Positions 1-12,256 of a stretch of DNA of 21,921 nucleotides are shown here, piece after piece (position 1 is the first letter of the stretch; every line of letters starts with the position of its first letter). Under the pieces are notes generated by a model, which worked only from the letters and a program-made list of their open reading frames with translations, was not told the origin of the DNA and searched no databases. Origin of the DNA: DATKMS01 sp041497995 (lineage in GTDB: Bacteria; Desulfobacterota; Binatia; HRBIN30); NCBI GenBank assembly GCA_041497995.1, contig JBGQHM010000072.1:1-21921 (forward strand). The letters are read 5' to 3'. A program made the position numbers and the translations under genes.

Positions 1-1
1 A

Positions 2-313
2 CGGCCGCCCATGGTGACCGACGCCGACTTCTTCATCGGCATCCCGGGGCTGGTGATGGTCGCCCTGCTGACGATCACATCGGTGGAGGCGCTCAAGCGG
101 CGGCTCGGCCCCATCGCCTGGCAGCATCTGCACACGACCGGCATCTGGGTTGTATGGGCGATCTTCTTCCTCTGCCTGGTCGACAGTGTCGGGCGGAAGA
201 CGACAGCTCACCCGGTGCTTGCGTACCACACGTTCATCGCCGTGCTGTTGCTGGGCCTGGGGCTGCGGGTCTTCGCGGCCCGACGTCGCCGCGCCGCGCC
301 GATGTCGGCTTGA
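2..313 (+). CDS. Ferric-reductase-like transmembrane protein, 3' part only
   Basis: The frame is open to the left edge, so this is probably the C-terminal part of a longer gene; the first ATG in view is at 11. It shows three hydrophobic stretches (residues about 8-25, 47-57 and 72-86 counted from that ATG), a basic C-terminal tail, and the pattern LGPIAWQHLHTTGIW, where a Trp-x-x-Leu-His motif sits just before a membrane helix. This is typical of ferric-reductase-like transmembrane domain proteins (the heme-binding membrane family that includes MsrQ/YedZ). The likely role is electron transfer across the inner membrane. The partner and substrate cannot be told from this fragment. It converges on the next gene with a 13-bp gap. 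Confidence 0.6.
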   Translation, partial: RPPMVTDADFFIGIPGLVMVALLTITSVEALKRRLGPIAWQHLHTTGIWVVWAIFFLCLVDSVGRKTTAHPVLAYHTFIAVLLLGLGLRVFAARRRRAAPMSA

Positions 314-326
314 GCCGCGGGATATC

Positions 327-926
327 TCAGGCGCGCAGGGCGTGAGCGAGACCGAACTGTCCGAGGTGATAGGTGACGATGATCGCCATCCGTCCCCAGG
401 AGAGCGGTGCGACGAAACGGTCCCAAGCGATGAGCGCGTCGGAGGTGACGAAGAGTACGGCGCCGAGCGCCGCGGCCGGCCGGCCCGAAGCGATGGCGGA
501 CGCGGCCATGAATGAGATCACTCCGAGGTAGACGACCACGGCGAAACGCAGTTGCGCCTCCTGCACCGCGCCGATTATGCGTCGGGCGATGGGGAACGTC
601 ACCGCCACTACCACGACAAACCACAGCAGACGCCAGCCGAGTGTCGCGTCGAAGGCGGCGATGTAGGCGAGGTGGCCGACGAGAAACGCGGCCAGGCCGG
701 GAACGAAGAGATCGACAGGCAACATAAGATAGACGTCGCCCAACAGACCGAAGCAGAGCGCCGCGATCAGCAACGGGCTGACGCTCGTAGCGCTCGCCGC
801 ATAGACGATCAAGGCTGCCAGTGCGGCTGGTTTGGCGACGTATTCGACCCGTCGGTTGCTGCTGCCGACGGCGAACCAGTCGAGGGCTGCGAAGCTGACG
901 AAGGCGACGAGCGCGGCTGTTTCCAT
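327..926 (-). CDS. YhhN/TMEM86 family lysoplasmalogenase-like membrane protein
   Basis: A 199-residue polytopic membrane protein with about seven or eight hydrophobic segments. Conserved features of the YhhN family are visible in order: EYVAKP (28-33), LLGDVYLML with D64 (61-69), FLVGHLAYI (81-89), TSDALIAWD with D163 and D169 (161-169), and a closing YHLGQFGLA. Characterised family members (animal TMEM86 and a few bacterial proteins) hydrolyse the vinyl-ether bond of lysoplasmalogens; the substrate here is not known. The frame extends upstream to a GTG at 1022, but that adds 32 hydrophilic residues unlike the family, so the ATG at 926 is preferred even though no clear Shine-Dalgarno precedes it. 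It is divergent from the amidohydrolase gene. Confidence 0.8.
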   Translation of the reverse strand: METAALVAFVSFAALDWFAVGSSNRRVEYVAKPAALAALIVYAASATSVSPLLIAALCFGLLGDVYLMLPVDLFVPGLAAFLVGHLAYIAAFDATLGWRLLWFVVVVAVTFPIARRIIGAVQEAQLRFAVVVYLGVISFMAASAIASGRPAAALGAVLFVTSDALIAWDRFVAPLSWGRMAIIVTYHLGQFGLAHALRA

Positions 927-1001
927 GCGAGCCGCAGCCGTGTAGCCCAAGCGTCGGCAGAAGAAAAGCGCGGCGCACCTCGATCGAACCTCGGCGTCTG
1001 C

Positions 1002-1029
1002 TTGACTCGCGCCGGTGTCCACGTACCTA
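1002..1029 (+). promoter_or_regulatory. Possible sigma70-type promoter, leaderless layout
   Basis: TTGACT (1002-1007), a 16-nt spacer, then TACCTA (1024-1029). The ATG of the amidohydrolase lies 7 nt beyond the -10-like box, and no Shine-Dalgarno sequence is visible between them. If real, transcription would start at or very near the start codon. The -10 match is weak. Confidence 0.3.
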
Positions 1030-1036
1030 TAGCCCC

Positions 1037-2665
1037 ATGAATTGCGACCTGAAGCTCGAAGGCGGCCTCCTCCTCGACGGCACCGGCAGCGCCGGCGTCG
1101 ACAGTGACCTGGCCATCACCAACGACCGCATCGGCGCGATCGGCCAACTGCGCGACCTGCACGCCGCCGAAACCATCGACTGTCGCGGCCGCATCGTCAC
1201 GCCGGGATTCATCGACATCCACTCGCACTCAGATTGGCTGGTGCCTGGCGCCGACGCCGGGGCGTTGGTTGAGCCGTTTATTCGCCAGGGAATGACCACC
1301 ATCGTCGGCGGCAACTGCGGCTTCAGCCCAGCGCCACTGACCGTGCACAACCGCGACGCCGCACGCGCCGCCAGCAAGTTGATCGTCGACGATGAGATCG
1401 AGCTGCGCTGGGACACGATGGACGGCTTTCTCGCCGCCCTTGAGGCGACGCCCTTGCCGCTCAATGTCGCGGAGCTGGTCGGGCACGGCACGGTGCGCGC
1501 TGCGGTCACCGGGGCGCTCACCCCGGCGGCGCCGACGGCGGACGAGCTCAAGGAGATGGAACGCCTGACGCGCGCCGCGCTCGATGCGGGCTGCGTCGGC
1601 GTCAGCACCGGGCTCGGCTATCCTCCGGGTATCTTCGCCGCACACGACGAGCTCGCCGCCTTCGCCGGCTGGGCCGGCGCCGCCACTAAACTGTTCACCT
1701 CGCATCTGCGTGCCTACAGTTGGACCAGTCCGGTCTACCACAGCGATCCACAGCAGACGCCGCACAACATCGAGGCGATCGAGGAAATCCTCGCGGTCGC
1801 CAAGGCGGGCCGGGCGCGTTTACAGATCAGCCATCTCATCTTCGTCGGGCGGCATTCGTGGTCGACTGTCGATCGCGCCATCGAGACGATCGAGCGATCA
1901 CGCGCCGAGGGGTTGGACGTTGCCTTCGACGCGTTTCCATACACCGCCGGCAACACCACCGCGAGCGTCCTGTTCCCGCCGGAGATGCTGCCGCACCTGG
2001 AGTCGATCCTCGCCAGTCCGGAAGCGCTCGACGGCGTGCGCGCGATGGGCCGGGCCGCCTTCGAGCAGCTCGGCTTTTCGCTCGAGGACATTCAGATCAT
2101 GCGCGCCAACGCGCCGGCCTACGACACCTTCGAAGGCCTGTTCGTCGGCGACGCGGCGCGGCGCGCCGGTATGGACATTTGGGAGTTCTACGCGCGCCTG
2201 GTGCTGGAGAGCGACCGCAACGCCCGTGTGCTGATTCACACCTACAGCGGTCACGACGGTGAGGAGACGGCGCTGCGGCGCGTGCTCGCGCATCCGCTCT
2301 GCACCATCGAGACCGACACGTTCCTCACGGGCCACGGGCATCAGAATCCTGCCAGCTACGGCACCTTCCCGCGCGTGCTGCACACCTACGTTGAACAGGG
2401 GTTGTTCTCGCTCAGCGAGGCGGTGCGGAAGATGACTGGCGCCGCCGCCGAGCGTCTCGGCTGGAAGGATCGCGGCTTTCTGCGGACGGGCTGTGCCGCC
2501 GACATCGTCGTGCTCGACCCGGCGACGCTGCGCGATACTGCGAGCTTCGCGCAGCCGGCAAGCTTTCCGCGCGGCATCGAGCACGTCTTCATCAACGGCG
2601 CGCAGGTCCTGAGCAACAGCCAGTACGACGCGCGCGCGGCCGCCGGAAGAGTGCTACGCAGTTGA
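1037..2665 (+). CDS. D-aminoacylase/N-acyl-D-amino-acid deacylase family amidohydrolase
   Basis: A 542-residue metal-dependent hydrolase of the amidohydrolase superfamily, in the D-aminoacylase branch, which removes acyl groups from N-acyl-D-amino acids. Visible features: an N-terminal beta-sandwich start (VDSDLAITNDRIGAIG), the metal motif FIDIHSHSDW with H62 and H64, GGNCGFSPAP with C94 (the metal-bridging Cys of D-aminoacylases), later histidines H223 (TSHLR) and H266 (QISHL), and a C-terminal GCAADIVVLDP segment typical of the returning sandwich domain. The usual Ser-Asp-Gly around the catalytic Asp appears here as ETDTF (D427), so the acyl or amino-acid specificity may differ. Length matches the family. 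There is no signal peptide, so it is probably cytoplasmic. The start follows a possible promoter with almost no leader. Confidence 0.85.
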   Translation: MNCDLKLEGGLLLDGTGSAGVDSDLAITNDRIGAIGQLRDLHAAETIDCRGRIVTPGFIDIHSHSDWLVPGADAGALVEPFIRQGMTTIVGGNCGFSPAPLTVHNRDAARAASKLIVDDEIELRWDTMDGFLAALEATPLPLNVAELVGHGTVRAAVTGALTPAAPTADELKEMERLTRAALDAGCVGVSTGLGYPPGIFAAHDELAAFAGWAGAATKLFTSHLRAYSWTSPVYHSDPQQTPHNIEAIEEILAVAKAGRARLQISHLIFVGRHSWSTVDRAIETIERSRAEGLDVAFDAFPYTAGNTTASVLFPPEMLPHLESILASPEALDGVRAMGRAAFEQLGFSLEDIQIMRANAPAYDTFEGLFVGDAARRAGMDIWEFYARLVLESDRNARVLIHTYSGHDGEETALRRVLAHPLCTIETDTFLTGHGHQNPASYGTFPRVLHTYVEQGLFSLSEAVRKMTGAAAERLGWKDRGFLRTGCAADIVVLDPATLRDTASFAQPASFPRGIEHVFINGAQVLSNSQYDARAAAGRVLRS

Positions 2666-2745
2666 AGCCCGCCCCAAGCGGTCGACCTGGATGGACCTTC
2701 GGCTTCGATGAGACCAATCCCCTTCTATGAACCCCATGCCTGCGA

Positions 2746-5784
<3,039 letters not shown>

Positions 5785-6076
5785 GGAACCTCACTTCAGC
5801 TGCAGGGGCGGCCAAAACGCCAGTCGATCCCCCACACGGATCGTCGCGCTGCCTCGCTGTCTGCGGCTCTGCATTTTGCCATCGTTGCATTGTCGCACGC
5901 ATCATAGCAAACGGGGAACGCGTATCACCGAAGACAGAGGTTACCGACACGCTGGGATCAATGGATCAAGCAAATCGCCCCGGTAGCTGGTGGCCTGTGG
6001 ACTTTCTGTCTCAGGCGCAATCCGTTTGCTTGCAACGGTCCGGTCATATGCGAGAGAATGCCCGCGGTTTCACGCC
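5785..6076. other. Divergent intergenic region between the propeller protein and the caspase gene
   Basis: This 292-bp gap separates two outward-facing genes and must hold both promoters. I see no convincing -35/-10 pair; TTGCAA (6030-6035) with GAGAAT (6054-6059) is the nearest match toward the caspase gene, and it is weak. No RNA gene, strong hairpin or conserved small ORF was recognised. Confidence 0.4.
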
Positions 6077-7972
6077 ATGCCTCGGCGAAAGAGATTCGTA
6101 GTTGGCGGTGCGTGCGTCGCAACCATTTTGGTGGGTGCGTTGTTAGTGTATCGCTTCGCTGGTGTAGCTAGGCCACCTTCGACTGGTGCGCGCGGTGTTG
6201 CGATGTGGCCGCGCGAGGGAAACAGGCCGGCCGCCACGCGTCCGACGCTGTGGCTGCTGTCGATCGGTGTCAGCCGGTACCGGGAAGCTAGCATCGGCTT
6301 GCAATTCGCCGATGCCGATGCGCAGGCCATGGCCGCCGCGCTCGAAGGGCAAAAGCAGGGGCCCATCTATAGCGAGACGAAGTCGATGACGCTCATCAAT
6401 GAGCAGGTCACCCGCCAGAGTATTCTGGGCGGCATTGAGCGTTTCCTGGGTCAAGCCGGGCCCGATGACGTCGCGGCGATCTTTATGGCCGGCCACGGCG
6501 TCCAGGACCGCGCCACAGGCAGCTACTATTTCTTGCCGTATCCGGCCAACGCTGAAAACCTGTTGACTGAAGGACTGCGGATGTCGGACTTTGACGAGAT
6601 GATCCGCGTCCTGCAGCGCAACGTCCCACGGGTCGTGGTAATGCTCGACACCTGCCACGCGGGCGCGCTGCGGCTGACCTCGCGGGCGGTGATATCAGCA
6701 GACGATTTGGCAACCCAGATATCGGCCGCCGAAGGATTGTTTTTGCTCGCCGCTGCCAAGCCGGGTGAGGAATCGAAAGAAGCGACGCAGCTCGGGCACG
6801 GGGTCTTCACGTATTCCATGATCGAGGGGCTCCGCGGCGCCGCTGATGTCGACGGCGACAGTATGGTGTCGGTCTCCGAGATCTTCACCTACGTCGCTCG
6901 GCAGGTGCCGCGACTCACAGAGGGCAGGCAACACCCATATCACAAGATCGAGGGGACCGATCTCACGCTGGCCGCGATCCAGCGCGTGCTGAAGGAACCC
7001 ACACCCACCCGTCCAGAGGCGGGCAGTGAGCAGCCTGTCCTAGAGCTTGCGGTAGCATCTGTGCCGAACACGATCGGCGTCATGGAGTTCAATGATTTGA
7101 GAAAGGATCCGCAGCACGACTGGATGGGCAAGGCGCTGCGCGCCGCGCTGGACACGGAGCTCAGCAAGGTACGGGCGCTGCGTGTGGTCTCGCCGATCAT
7201 GATCGACCGCAGGATGACGCAGGGTGCGGACGAATTGAACACCGCCCGGCAGCTCGGGATCAGCAAGCTCCTGAGAGGCTCATTCGTGGTGATGGGCAAC
7301 ACCCTCCGCGTCGATGCGGAGGTCGTCGACGTGTCGAGCGGCATGCAAGGACCGTCCGAGATGGTGGAGGGACAGGAAGCTGAGTTCTTCGAATTGGAAA
7401 AGAAGCTCGTGTTCAACGTCCTGCAACAGTTGCCGGTCGTGGTGTCGACCGACGAAGGTAAGTCGATTGGCGAGGAGACCAATACCAACCTCAATGCCTA
7501 CCGGCTGCTGCTGGAGGCCAGAGGCAGCGCCGTAGAACCTGCCCCGCCAAACAAGAAGAGTCCGCCCAAGGCGTCGGGCTCTGCCCCGAAGCCTCAATCA
7601 TTCTTGGACGGCTGGCGGCGCACAGCCTTTGCGGCAGAGCTGGAGGATCACAAAGCTGAGGTGGGTCAGCTGTTGCAAGAGTATCGCCGCGCGCACGAGC
7701 AGAAGGACGTGGACGGTCTTGCCGCCTTGTACACCTCGTTGACAAATCGACAGCGGAACGCCCTGCACGCGTACCTGGACAATGCGATCGACCTTCGGGT
7801 CGAACTAGACGATGTCCGAATCGAGACGAGCGACCAGGATATCGTCGTTTCCTGCACGCGCCGCGATCACTTCAAGGATCGAGAGAGTGGCAAAACCGCA
7901 CGGCTAGAAATCCGCGTGACCCAGCTGTGGGTGCACGAAGGCGGAACGTGGAAAATCGCGGACGAGCGCTAG
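6077..7972 (+). CDS. Membrane-anchored caspase-like (peptidase C14) protein with TolB/FlgO-like and NTF2-like domains
   Basis: 631 residues in four parts. (1) Basic N-terminus and one membrane helix (residues 7-29), placing the rest in the periplasm or at the outer face. (2) Caspase/metacaspase p20-like domain, about 56-305: LWLLSIGVSRY, then the catalytic His in FMAGHGVQD (H140) and Cys in VVMLDTCHAG (C193), followed by an AAAKPGEES loop and GVFTYSMIEGL. Both catalytic residues are intact, so it is probably active. (3) About 331-455: NTIGVMEFNDL through LLRGSFVVMGNTLRVDAEVVD, resembling TolB/FlgO/CsgG-type domains of envelope proteins. (4) About 525-630: an NTF2/SnoaL-like fold ending LWVHEGGTWKIAD. 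The ATG at 6077 is chosen because an upstream GTG (5990) would add 29 residues before the signal anchor; no good Shine-Dalgarno is seen. It is the first gene of the signalling island and overlaps the next gene. Confidence 0.85.
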   Translation: MPRRKRFVVGGACVATILVGALLVYRFAGVARPPSTGARGVAMWPREGNRPAATRPTLWLLSIGVSRYREASIGLQFADADAQAMAAALEGQKQGPIYSETKSMTLINEQVTRQSILGGIERFLGQAGPDDVAAIFMAGHGVQDRATGSYYFLPYPANAENLLTEGLRMSDFDEMIRVLQRNVPRVVVMLDTCHAGALRLTSRAVISADDLATQISAAEGLFLLAAAKPGEESKEATQLGHGVFTYSMIEGLRGAADVDGDSMVSVSEIFTYVARQVPRLTEGRQHPYHKIEGTDLTLAAIQRVLKEPTPTRPEAGSEQPVLELAVASVPNTIGVMEFNDLRKDPQHDWMGKALRAALDTELSKVRALRVVSPIMIDRRMTQGADELNTARQLGISKLLRGSFVVMGNTLRVDAEVVDVSSGMQGPSEMVEGQEAEFFELEKKLVFNVLQQLPVVVSTDEGKSIGEETNTNLNAYRLLLEARGSAVEPAPPNKKSPPKASGSAPKPQSFLDGWRRTAFAAELEDHKAEVGQLLQEYRRAHEQKDVDGLAALYTSLTNRQRNALHAYLDNAIDLRVELDDVRIETSDQDIVVSCTRRDHFKDRESGKTARLEIRVTQLWVHEGGTWKIADER

Positions 7973-9219
7973 CAGCCGGGCCGACCAGGTCTCGCACCTT
8001 CGCCGCCGCGCTGCTGGCTGGCCATCTCCTTACGGGCGGCGTGTGCGCGCACGCTGAGCCGTTGGATGAGAGGATTCCAGGGTTGTTCGGTGGGAACCTG
8101 AAGACGTCCCTCAATCCTTCGTCGATCCCGGATCCTCAGAAGCTGCCCCTCGCTGAGCGGTTCCAATCCCTTGGTGCGGCGCTCGCCGCAGCTCGGTCGC
8201 AGGCACCGATTCCGTCGGCGAGCGGCGCCTTTCGATTCGCATGGGATCCGGAAGTGCATACCTTCGTTCGCAGTTCCGAAAGCCTCGGTTCCATTCTCGC
8301 CGAACGAGCGCAGACACTGGGGCAGAACAGCGGCATCTTCGCTGTGTCGTACACACACATCGACTTCGATACGTTGGAAGGCGATCCGCTCGACAGCCTG
8401 GTCTCGTCTCAACCGGCCCTGTCAAAGGCGTTCCTGAAGACCGAACCCGACCGCAATCTAGCCGGGGACGACCTATTGCAGACTCGCCTGAACGTCGGCC
8501 TCACCCTCGACCTGCTCTTCTTCACGGCTGGCTACGGAATCACGGACGATATTGATGTGAGCTTGAGCCTTTCCGTGAACCGGCTGCATATGAGCGCGTC
8601 AGCCGACGCACAGATCCTGTACCCACCGGGAAAGGGCAAGTCCGTTTTCGTCTTCAACCAGCCCGGAGCCCTCAAGACGGGTTTGGGACCGGTGTGCAGT
8701 AACCCCTATCGGTGCGCAAAGGACGGTTTCGATGACACCGCGTTCGGAACCGGTGACTTGTTCTTGCGCACCAAGTGGCATTTCTACGATGCGCCCTTCG
8801 TGGATCTCGCTGCCGCTGGCGTTCTGACGCTGCCCACCGGCAACGCCGATGACTTTCTGGGCTTCCACAACCCAACCTTTACCCCACGGTTCATTGCCTC
8901 CAAGAATCTTGGCAGGGTTTCTCCACATCTGAACCTGGGCTACTCGTTCCGCAGCAGCAACGATGGCGACAACCAGGGCGAGTGGATTGCCGGAGCGGAC
9001 TTCATGGCGTTCAAGTGGCTGACGCTCAACGCCGACTTCCTTGGCTTCCACGACGACAACCGCGACGGCATCAACGATGACGTGTTGCAATCGGCGGTGG
9101 GTTTCAGACTCAATCCGTTCGGGCAAGTCGTCATTGCCGGCAACTTCCAATTCCCCCTCAACCGCGATGGCCTGCGGGCGGATGTGATATATACCGGGCA
9201 AGTTGAGTACACATTTTGA
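7948..9219 (+). CDS. Outer-membrane beta-barrel protein (MetA-pathway/phenol-degradation transporter-like)
   Basis: About 423 residues with a signal peptide (RTFAAALLAGHLLTGGVCAHA) and a C-terminus ending in YTF, the terminal aromatic expected of outer-membrane barrels. From mid-protein on, amphipathic beta strands alternate with short turns: LTLDLLFFTAGYGITDDIDVSLSL, FGTGDLFLRTKWHFYD, VDLAAAGVLTLPTGN, and SPHLNLGYSFRSS. The layout resembles the Phenol_MetA_deg family of putative porin-like channels; the cargo is unknown. The GTG at 7948 is preferred over an in-frame GTG at 7927 because GAAGG lies six bases before it. It overlaps the end of the caspase gene by 25 nt in another frame, which suggests translational coupling and a shared job in the envelope. 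Confidence 0.75.
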   Translation: MENRGRALAAGPTRSRTFAAALLAGHLLTGGVCAHAEPLDERIPGLFGGNLKTSLNPSSIPDPQKLPLAERFQSLGAALAAARSQAPIPSASGAFRFAWDPEVHTFVRSSESLGSILAERAQTLGQNSGIFAVSYTHIDFDTLEGDPLDSLVSSQPALSKAFLKTEPDRNLAGDDLLQTRLNVGLTLDLLFFTAGYGITDDIDVSLSLSVNRLHMSASADAQILYPPGKGKSVFVFNQPGALKTGLGPVCSNPYRCAKDGFDDTAFGTGDLFLRTKWHFYDAPFVDLAAAGVLTLPTGNADDFLGFHNPTFTPRFIASKNLGRVSPHLNLGYSFRSSNDGDNQGEWIAGADFMAFKWLTLNADFLGFHDDNRDGINDDVLQSAVGFRLNPFGQVVIAGNFQFPLNRDGLRADVIYTGQVEYTF

Positions 9220-9315
9220 CGGAACCCCAGCAGTATGCGAGAGGGTCCTGAGCGGCCGAACTGATAGTTGCTCTCTGTTCGTCTGTGGTGCGTGCCCAGC
9301 AAGGGTGAGCGTTGA

Positions 9316-11100
9316 ATGTCCGAACCAGACGCACCCAACTCCAAGGAGTCGAGTCAGAGACCCGTCACCCTGACCAAGGTGGTCGAGGTTGCTGCGCTAG
9401 CGGCTCCAGATGCGTCGTCGACTCCACAGTTCCGAGACTTCCGCGTTCTCATGAGGCTCGGAAAAGGGGGCATGGGGGTGGTCTATCGCGCCCACCAGTT
9501 GAGCATGGACCGAGATGTGGCGTTGAAAATTCTGCCCCAGCACTTGGCGGAGAGCCCCGACTTCGTGGACCGTTTTCACCGCGAAGCCCGCATGTCCGCG
9601 AAGCTCGATCATCCAAACGTGGTGCGTGGCGTGGCCGTCGGGGAGGAAAACGGCGCACACTACTTCGCCATGGAGTTCGTCGACGGCAAGAGTCTGGACG
9701 AAGTGCTTGCAGAACGGGGCCGGCTGAATGTGCATGACGCGGTCAAGATCACGCTCGATGTGGCCCATGCCCTTCAGCATGCCCATTCAAGGGGCCTGAT
9801 TCATCGCGATATCAAACCGGCCAACATCATGATCACGCGCGACGGTGTCGTGAAGCTCCTGGATCTTGGAATCGCCAAGGTGACAGCGGACGACGCCGGC
9901 GCAACACAGACCGGAGCGATCTTCGGCACCCCGTCGTACATGCCTCCTGAGCAAGCGCGCGACGCCAAGAGAGCCGACGCGCGTAGCGATATCTACGCCC
10001 TCGGCGCAACGTTGTACCATCTGTTGACCGGCGCGAAGCCCTTCATTGGCGCGACGATGTTGGAAGTCCTGGTAGCGAAGGAGAAGGGGGAATATCAGCC
10101 TGTCCGCCATCACAGCCCCAGCGTTCCGGAGGCGGCCGAGGCGATTGTAGACAAAATGATGGCGCCTGACCCGGATGATCGCTTCCAGAGTGCCGCCGCA
10201 CTGATCACCGCCCTCGAGGCGACAGGGTTGGCGGGTGCAGAGCTGAGCTGGCTGGGCAGGCAACAACTGGAAGAGGAGGCTGCTGTTGGTGTGCTGCAGT
10301 CCGTCCGCCGGCGAAGGCGTCCCTCGTTCATCGGGTGGCGATTCGCGGCAGTAGTCGTCGCGCTCTGCGCTGGTGGATACTTCGCGTGGGAGACGCAGCG
10401 TGATTCACGGACTGAGCAACAGCAACCCGGCGCCGGCGATAGCGAGGCGGGGACAGACGCGGTTCTGGTGCGCGCATGTGATCAAGCGGCGCAAGGGCTG
10501 CTGGGAGAGGCAAGGGACACACTGGCCGAGGCTCTTCGGGCACACCCCGGCGTGGAGAAGATTGAACAGCCACTACGTGAATTGGAACACGGCGTATTGG
10601 TGCTCTTTCAGTATCAAACCGTCAATAAGACAGGAGCGATCACACCCCTCTCGCTCGCCAGCGGCTTGACTCTTACGCAACGCGATGGTTTCCGTTTCGC
10701 GCTGATTCCCAGCCGTGAGTGCCACGTGTACGTGTTCGAGCAAGACTCGCGTCCAAGCGTCGACCAGGTGTTTCCCAACGAGCGCTATACCAGCCAGGAG
10801 AATCCCCTTCCCGCTGCGCGCGTGCACTGGGTGCCGGCAAAGAGGGCCACAAAATCCTACGAACGACCGCTCTGGATGCACCTCGACGAATGGGTGGGCA
10901 CTGAACGGGTGTACTTTGTGGCGGTCACGAAGCCGCTCCGCGACCCCAAAGGATTCTCCAAGCGCTTGCTCACGTCGAGCGAAGACTTGCGGGCGACACT
11001 TGCAAGAGACCCGAGCTCCCTTCTCGAGGCGGGAGAGCCTCCTGGTACTTCGTGCTTTGCGGAGGATCCGCTGCCGACGCTGACCTTCAATCACAAGTAG
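9316..11100 (+). CDS. Transmembrane Ser/Thr protein kinase with DUF4384-like C-terminal domain
   Basis: 594 residues. The kinase domain of the Hanks/PknB type covers about 41-305: Gly-rich loop GKGGMGVVY (49-57), K71 in VALK, E90 in the C-helix, catalytic loop HRDIKPAN (163-170, D165), DLG instead of DFG (D183), and MPPEQ for the APE motif, so all catalytic residues are present. After an Arg-rich stretch (331-335) one membrane helix spans about 339-357. The outer part holds a short helical segment (382-425) and a domain at about 445-540 with GFRFALIPSRECHVYVFEQD and VYFVAVTKP, resembling DUF4384, a domain commonly fused to caspase-like proteases or kinases. It would phosphorylate cytoplasmic targets on Ser/Thr in response to an envelope signal. 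AAGGGTG lies upstream of the ATG. It starts 96 bp after the barrel gene, so co-transcription is likely. Confidence 0.9.
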   Translation: MSEPDAPNSKESSQRPVTLTKVVEVAALAAPDASSTPQFRDFRVLMRLGKGGMGVVYRAHQLSMDRDVALKILPQHLAESPDFVDRFHREARMSAKLDHPNVVRGVAVGEENGAHYFAMEFVDGKSLDEVLAERGRLNVHDAVKITLDVAHALQHAHSRGLIHRDIKPANIMITRDGVVKLLDLGIAKVTADDAGATQTGAIFGTPSYMPPEQARDAKRADARSDIYALGATLYHLLTGAKPFIGATMLEVLVAKEKGEYQPVRHHSPSVPEAAEAIVDKMMAPDPDDRFQSAAALITALEATGLAGAELSWLGRQQLEEEAAVGVLQSVRRRRRPSFIGWRFAAVVVALCAGGYFAWETQRDSRTEQQQPGAGDSEAGTDAVLVRACDQAAQGLLGEARDTLAEALRAHPGVEKIEQPLRELEHGVLVLFQYQTVNKTGAITPLSLASGLTLTQRDGFRFALIPSRECHVYVFEQDSRPSVDQVFPNERYTSQENPLPAARVHWVPAKRATKSYERPLWMHLDEWVGTERVYFVAVTKPLRDPKGFSKRLLTSSEDLRATLARDPSSLLEAGEPPGTSCFAEDPLPTLTFNHK

Positions 11101-11175
11101 GTTCACGGGCCAGTCGGAAACTTGCCGACGGGCATCCTTGTTGGGTTGAGGCGCGGGCGGACAGGAACGATCTCC

Positions 11176-11192
11176 TCACGTACAGTACGTGA
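11176..11192. promoter_or_regulatory. Perfect palindrome, candidate operator
   Basis: TCACGTAC-A-GTACGTGA is an exact inverted repeat with 8-nt arms and a 1-nt centre. It lies 76 bp after the kinase stop and 170 bp before the cyclase-FHA start. There is no T-tract, so a terminator is unlikely. A dimeric regulator site is the simplest reading. It does not match the TGTGA-N6-TCACA pattern of CRP. Confidence 0.4.
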
Positions 11193-11323
11193 AACCGGCG
11201 CTGACGGAATGCCGCGATGCGCACGGGGCGCGTAGACCACAGACGACCGACGTGTTGACCGGAAAGACGCTGCCGGAGAAGTGAGGAACTACTCAATGAC
11301 CGGCCACGGGCATAGGTAGGTGC

Positions 11324-11352
11324 TTGACAGCCTGATCGACTCAGACTACCGA
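11324..11352 (+). promoter_or_regulatory. Possible promoter of the cyclase-FHA gene
   Basis: A perfect -35 hexamer TTGACA (11324-11329), a 17-nt spacer, and a weak -10 TACCGA (11347-11352). The ATG is 10 nt beyond with no Shine-Dalgarno sequence, the same near-leaderless layout as at 1002-1037. Confidence 0.35.
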
Positions 11353-11362
11353 AACCATCACG

Positions 11363-12256
11363 ATGCACGGTACAGACTTCCGAGCTGACCGAGCGCTCGT
11401 GTCCGTTGTGTTCGCCGATGTGAGCGGCAGCTCGCAGCTGTATGCGGAGCGCGGTGACACTGTCGCCTTCAGCACTGTGTCGCGCTGTCTGGACATCCTT
11501 GAAAGTCAGGTCAGCCAGCGGGCCGGCCGCGTCTTCAAGCGCGCCGGAGACGCGGTGTTGGCGGTGTTCGATGATGTAGAGGCGGCAGTCCGCGCCGCCG
11601 CCGGTATGCACCAGGCGATGGAGGCGTTGGACAGCGCGCCAGGTGCAGAGGGTACTCATGTCCGAGTGGGGATTAGTTACGGCATGGCTGTGCTCGATGC
11701 GGGCGATGTCTACGGTGACATGGTCAACGTCGCGGCCCGTTTGGTGGCGCTGGCCGCTGCGGACGAGGTGGTCATTTCCGGCGCCGTGTACGATGCACTC
11801 CCGCCGGACATGCGTGCCGCCGTGCGCCTGATCGATCGACTTGTACTGAAGGGGCGTCCGTCGTCCGAGCCGATCTACGAATACCTGTGGAAGCAAGGTG
11901 ATGCGACCATGGTGGTGCCGCTGCCGCAGCGGGGTAATCCCACAACCCTGCATGTTACCGGCGCCGGCAAGTCATTCGTCGTCCACCCGAACCGGCCGAA
12001 GCTGCGCATCGGCCGGGAAAGCGATAGTGACATCACCATCGATGCGGACGTCGTGTCGCGGCATCATGCCGAGATCGCGATGCGCGGACGGAACTTTTTG
12101 TTGATTGATCGCAGCACCAACGGAACATACGTGGACATCGACGGCAGCGGTTCGTTCCGCATCATCCGCGACGAGCTGACTCTAGCGGCCAGCGGCTGCA
12201 TCCTAGTCGGTTCCAGGGACGTCCTTCCCATCCGGTTCCAAGTGGGCGAGAAATGA
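11363..12256 (+). CDS. Class III adenylate/guanylate cyclase fused to an FHA domain
   Basis: 297 residues, soluble. Residues about 12-178 form a class III cyclase catalytic domain with every key position readable: metal-binding D19 (FADVSG) and D63 (KRAGDAV), base-selecting K59 and D115 (GDVYGD), and transition-state N122 and R126 (VNVAARL). The Lys/Asp pair favours ATP, so cAMP is the predicted product. Residues about 195-295 form an FHA domain: RIGRESDSDI with G217 and R218, VSRHHAEI (S232, R233, H234), and STNGTY (N253, G254). FHA domains bind phosphothreonine, so the protein could be recruited to, or regulated by, the kinase encoded upstream. Such proteins usually work as dimers. No Shine-Dalgarno precedes the ATG. 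The 262-bp gap suggests its own promoter. Confidence 0.9.
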   Translation: MHGTDFRADRALVSVVFADVSGSSQLYAERGDTVAFSTVSRCLDILESQVSQRAGRVFKRAGDAVLAVFDDVEAAVRAAAGMHQAMEALDSAPGAEGTHVRVGISYGMAVLDAGDVYGDMVNVAARLVALAAADEVVISGAVYDALPPDMRAAVRLIDRLVLKGRPSSEPIYEYLWKQGDATMVVPLPQRGNPTTLHVTGAGKSFVVHPNRPKLRIGRESDSDITIDADVVSRHHAEIAMRGRNFLLIDRSTNGTYVDIDGSGSFRIIRDELTLAASGCILVGSRDVLPIRFQVGEK